From CAZFAP01 sp964516325 (GTDB lineage Bacteria > Auribacterota > JABMQX01): a DNA stretch of 14,341 bases. Within the stretch, counting starts at the first letter, position 1. Each line of letters opens with the position of its first letter. A program made the position numbers and the translations under genes. The stretch spans positions 1 through 14,341 of the forward strand of contig CAZFAP010000127.1 of the NCBI GenBank assembly GCA_964516325.1, read 5' to 3'. Shown piece by piece: positions 12,003-14,341 of this stretch. The notes under the pieces are model-generated. The model searched no databases and was not told where the DNA came from. It saw only the letters and a program-made list of their open reading frames with translations.

Positions 12003-13931
12003 ATGATCACGAAGCTGAGAAGAGCGCGGCACCGCAACTCCGTCCGGGGCATGACCCTGGTTGCAGCGTTGACGGTTACGGTCCTGATGTGCGCCGGTTC
12101 GGCAGGGGGTTCGTCCGCGACGGCGCCGGGAGCGCAGAGGATAGACAACCCGCCCGCAGGAAACCGGATTGTGCGTTTTCCCGAAGATAGGTCTTTAGGG
12201 GCGCTCTATGTTCAGGACACCGATGCCGAGCGGCGCATCGAGACTTTTCATCACTGGATTGATGGCACGACCTGGGAATCTTTCGGCGAGGCGAGAGGAG
12301 ACGTCCCGGTTCCTCCGCGGAAGCGACTGTGGCTGAGCGTCGGAAAGGATGCCTGGAAAGACCTGTCGCCGCTTTCGCGGCTGAGCCCCGACGACCTGTA
12401 CAGGCTGTTGTTCTCGTACCTCTCACCGGGGGAAAAGAGCACGGGGCCCGACGACAGGTGCGTGCGCCATCTTCTCAGCCTGACCGGGCTGAAGGTCCTG
12501 GACTTGAACAACACGAACATCACCCCGGAAGGTCTGAAGCTCATCCGAAATCTCAAATCGCTGGAGAGCTTCACTATTCCGGCTGGAACCACCGACGCCG
12601 GAATGGCTCACGTGTGTCAGTTGTGGTCGCTCAAGGCACTGCATTTCAGCGAAAACAAGGTAACAAACGCCGGCCTCGCTCACCTGGCAAACTTGAGTTC
12701 GCTGGAAGAGCTCGACCTCGGCGGGGAGCACATGGGGGACGAAGGATTAGTCCACATCGGGAAGTTACCATCCCTGGGATACTTGCTCCTGTGGGGCAAG
12801 GGGTTTAGCGACGCCGGGATGGCGCACCTGAGAAACTGCCGTTCGCTGAGAATCCTCAATCTCATGCACCTGCCAATCACTGACACGGGTCTGGCTCACT
12901 TATCGGTTCTCACCGGGCTGGAGAGGCTCGACCTTTACGACACGCGGGTCACCGACGCAGGGCTGGTTCATCTCAAGGGAACTCGTTCGCTCAAGATGCT
13001 GAATCTCGGAAGCATACCGAAGGGCCAGATCACGGACAAAGGCGTGGCTCATCTTAAAGACATCAAGTCTCTCGAATACCTGGACCTCCCAAACGAAAGC
13101 GTAACGGACGAGGGGCTGGCTTACCTATCGGAGCTTAAGATGCTCAGACATCTCAGCGTCCCTATCCCTCACTACGTAAATCCCAAGGACTACACGAAGT
13201 ACTACACGGAGAAGGGGCTTGCGGAGTTGGTCAAGCTCCCTTTGCTTGAGGAACTGCATCTCGCCGGGCCCGGGGTGACGGATGCGAGCATGGCTCATGT
13301 CAGAGAGTTAACGAAGCTGCAAAATCTCGGCCTCTTTGGGTGCCCCATAACCGGCAAGGGCCTCGCTGAAGTGACCAGGCTCACGTCGTTACAGGAGTTG
13401 TGGCTTTTCGCCTCGAAGGTAACCCTCTCGGACCTGTCTCAACTCAACGCGATACCTTCCCTGACCTACTTGCGGGTGCAACAGATAGAGCGAGGCGCCG
13501 GCGTCCTGGACATCGGCAAACTGACCAAGCTTGAAAAGCTGACTATTGGCCTTAACAGGAACTTGTCCTTTCTGGATGAGGACCTGGCCTGCCTGTCAAA
13601 ACTCACGGGCCTGAAGTGGCTGCAACTGGGTCCTCACGAGGGAATCAGCGACGCGGGGATGGCTCACCTTGCGGGTCTGACTTCTCTGGAGAGATTCGGC
13701 ATCGGAGGAGCCGGTCTGACGGATAACGGACTGGCTTACCTGGCCAACATGAAGAAACTGGACCATTTGACACTCACAGGAGACTTTACCGACGACGGGC
13801 TTCGGCACCTTGAGGGTCTGACGGAGTTAAGTTATTTGAACGTCACTTCCGAAGGCGCGTTCAGCAACGGCGCCCTCGACCGCCTCCGGAAGTCGCTGCC
13901 GAAAATCCAGGTCTTCAGGGTGGTCCCCTGA
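12003..13931 (+). CDS. LRR-E: secreted LRR protein
   Basis: 642 residues from ATG 12003; the purine-rich AGGGGGTGG (11989-11997) is the ribosome site. An upstream in-frame TTG at 11928 lies inside the previous gene and is rejected. The signal peptide MITKLRRARHRN plus a hydrophobic core (17-37) resembles that of LRR-C. A Cys at residue 30 follows V-L-M, which is a poor lipobox, so I do not call a lipoprotein. The pre-LRR module is at 56-155 (IVRFPEDRSLG, WESFGEARGDVPVP, PDDRCV). From about residue 157, 19 LRRs can be counted, with LLLWGKGFSDAGMAHL, the Tyr-rich insert (13170-13208) and FGCPIT, then the cap RKSLPKIQVFRVVP. It is the last gene of the block, 64 bp after LRR-D. It probably binds a protein or glycan outside the inner membrane. 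Confidence 0.9.
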   Translation: MITKLRRARHRNSVRGMTLVAALTVTVLMCAGSAGGSSATAPGAQRIDNPPAGNRIVRFPEDRSLGALYVQDTDAERRIETFHHWIDGTTWESFGEARGDVPVPPRKRLWLSVGKDAWKDLSPLSRLSPDDLYRLLFSYLSPGEKSTGPDDRCVRHLLSLTGLKVLDLNNTNITPEGLKLIRNLKSLESFTIPAGTTDAGMAHVCQLWSLKALHFSENKVTNAGLAHLANLSSLEELDLGGEHMGDEGLVHIGKLPSLGYLLLWGKGFSDAGMAHLRNCRSLRILNLMHLPITDTGLAHLSVLTGLERLDLYDTRVTDAGLVHLKGTRSLKMLNLGSIPKGQITDKGVAHLKDIKSLEYLDLPNESVTDEGLAYLSELKMLRHLSVPIPHYVNPKDYTKYYTEKGLAELVKLPLLEELHLAGPGVTDASMAHVRELTKLQNLGLFGCPITGKGLAEVTRLTSLQELWLFASKVTLSDLSQLNAIPSLTYLRVQQIERGAGVLDIGKLTKLEKLTIGLNRNLSFLDEDLACLSKLTGLKWLQLGPHEGISDAGMAHLAGLTSLERFGIGGAGLTDNGLAYLANMKKLDHLTLTGDFTDDGLRHLEGLTELSYLNVTSEGAFSNGALDRLRKSLPKIQVFRVVP

Positions 13932-14114
13932 CCGGTGAAATTGCACTGAGCGGCGAAAGCACCGTCAGGCAAGTCTCGGCGAAAGGAAGAAGTAAACTGA
14001 CCGCTAATCCGAAGCAAGGAGGGCGTGTGGCCATGTTTGAGTCGTGTGGGCTGACGCGCCGCGTAATTATGCCTCCAATTCTATTTCAACCTCGAGGCTC
14101 CATCGCTGTGGCCC
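13932..14114. other. intergenic stretch after the LRR block
   Basis: No protein family is recognised here. No intrinsic terminator with a U-run follows the last LRR gene. An AAGGAGG at 14016-14022 precedes GTG 14027 and ATG 14033 in a frame that stays open to the right edge (see the separate entry). Confidence 0.5.
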
Positions 14115-14341
14115 CGTGCCGGACTTCAGCCGGCACGTCCTTACACACGGGCTTTAGTCCGTGTCGGCAGCTGCCTGACGTGGTTCACCGCACAGCAGGC
14201 TTCAGCCTGGCTTCTCGACCAAGGGATTCATCCACAGGACATATCGTCGGTCCCCGCACCTGGAGGAGGCTCGAAAGGTTCGTTGAAGCGACTGCCCTCA
14301 TTGCGGTTCTTGGTTGCGCGTTCCTGCATCATCCTCTCTCC
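14033..14341 (+). CDS. possible hypothetical ORF running off the right edge
   Basis: The frame is open for 103 codons from ATG 14033 (or GTG 14027) to the window end, with AAGGAGG at 14016-14022. The translated text is Cys/Pro/Arg/Ser-rich, resembles no family I know, and passes straight through the three palindromes, which argues against it. A hydrophobic stretch (ATALIAVLGCAF) lies near the edge. It may be a real start of a small membrane protein or chance; sequence beyond the edge decides. Confidence 0.22.
   Translation, partial: MFESCGLTRRVIMPPILFQPRGSIAVAPCRTSAGTSLHTGFSPCRQLPDVVHRTAGFSLASRPRDSSTGHIVGPRTWRRLERFVEATALIAVLGCAFLHHPLS
14115..14212. repeat. three consecutive palindromes with CTTCAG/CTTTAG loops
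   Basis: Palindrome 1: CGTGCCGG (14115-14122), loop ACTTCAG, CCGGCACG (14130-14137), a perfect 8-bp stem. Palindrome 2: ACACGG (14145-14150), GCTTTAGT, CCGTGT (14159-14164). Palindrome 3: CAGGC (14196-14200), TTCA, GCCTG (14205-14209), extended by AGC/GCT with a mismatch. The stems differ but the loop keeps the C-T-T-[C/T]-A-G core. This is the look of a dispersed REP-like intergenic element; as RNA it could also stabilise or end the operon transcript. Confidence 0.6.
14228..14341 (-). CDS. possible C-terminal end of a convergent gene (partial)
   Basis: On the minus strand the frame entering from the right edge is open for 37 codons and ends at TGA (complement of 14228-14230). The text (for example RFNEPFEPPPGAGTDDMSCG) resembles a hydrophilic C-terminal tail. 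If real, this gene converges on the LRR block, and the palindromes at 14115-14212 would lie between the two, where terminators or REP elements usually sit. No family is recognised. Confidence 0.25.
   Translation of the reverse strand, partial: GERMMQERATKNRNEGSRFNEPFEPPPGAGTDDMSCG

Larger units (their letters stand above)
2788..13931 (+). repeat. tandem array of five paralogous LRR genes
   Basis: The five genes are co-directional and alignable from the pre-LRR module to the C-terminal cap. Gaps between stop and next chosen start are 63, 66, 64 and 64 bp. Repeat-specific motifs define two subgroups, A/B and C/D/E. The array probably arose by successive tandem duplication of one gene plus its short spacer, followed by divergence; paralog identity is visible at protein level but codons have drifted. 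Confidence 0.85.

Noticed and set aside
12003..12095. Lipoprotein signal in LRR-E (Cys at residue 30)
   Set aside because: The residues before the Cys (V-L-M) do not fit the lipobox, and the pre-Cys stretch is long. A plain signal peptide fits better.
3049..13931. CRISPR or simple DNA tandem repeat
   Set aside because: Repetition is at protein level (LRRs of 23-24 residues with divergent codons), not identical DNA repeats with spacers.

Overview
The window looks like a chromosomal segment of a Planctomycetota (or related PVC-group) bacterium. This is an inference from three features: a Tat-exported Gfo/Idh/MocA-type oxidoreductase with the RRQFLKGS leader typical of those phyla, large secreted proteins built from 23-24-residue leucine-rich repeats of the 'ITDAGLAHLAxLxxLxxL' kind, and a BlaI/M56 pair used away from any beta-lactamase. 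The segment is moderately GC-rich, except for a short AT-rich patch near 963-1030.

Layout. Positions 1-615 (minus strand) hold the 5' part of the exported oxidoreductase, cut by the window edge. Positions 616-1000 hold no convincing gene. Positions 1000-1842 are a decayed insertion element: an intact small zinc-ribbon-like gene of the DUF6788 type, followed directly by only the C-terminal tail of an IS4-like DDE transposase. A C-rich non-coding stretch (1843-2130) leads to a strong sigma70-type promoter (TTGACT-17-TATACT, 2151-2179). A dyad covers its -10 box and a second palindrome lies just upstream of its -35 box. A roughly 200-nt structured leader follows.

Positions 2393-13931 form one co-directional block that is very probably an operon. 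It contains a BlaI/MecI-type repressor (2393-2791), then five long paralogous leucine-rich-repeat (LRR) proteins A-E (2788-4854, 4918-6963, 7030-8967, 9032-11938, 12003-13931). LRR-A overlaps blaI by 4 bp, and the four gaps between LRR genes are all 63-66 bp. All five share a ~100-residue pre-LRR module, about 18-20 LRRs and the same C-terminal cap ending in I/V-V-P. They differ at the N-terminus. LRR-D carries a complete BlaR1/MecR1-type M56 zinc-peptidase head (HELAH, then CEQACD) with several membrane helices. LRR-A keeps only the C-terminal end of such a head. LRR-B seems to keep the first residues of the head joined to its last helix. LRR-C and LRR-E have ordinary signal peptides that resemble each other.

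Proposed working model (inference): the block is a BlaI/BlaR1-like circuit in which the penicillin-binding sensor is replaced by an extracellular LRR array. Ligand binding to LRR-D would activate the M56 peptidase, remove the BlaI-type repressor and derepress the operon, producing more anchored and secreted LRR paralogs. No beta-lactamase, penicillin-binding protein or other classical target lies in the window. The block is followed by a non-coding stretch with three consecutive palindromes (14115-14212) and two weak open frames running off the right edge.
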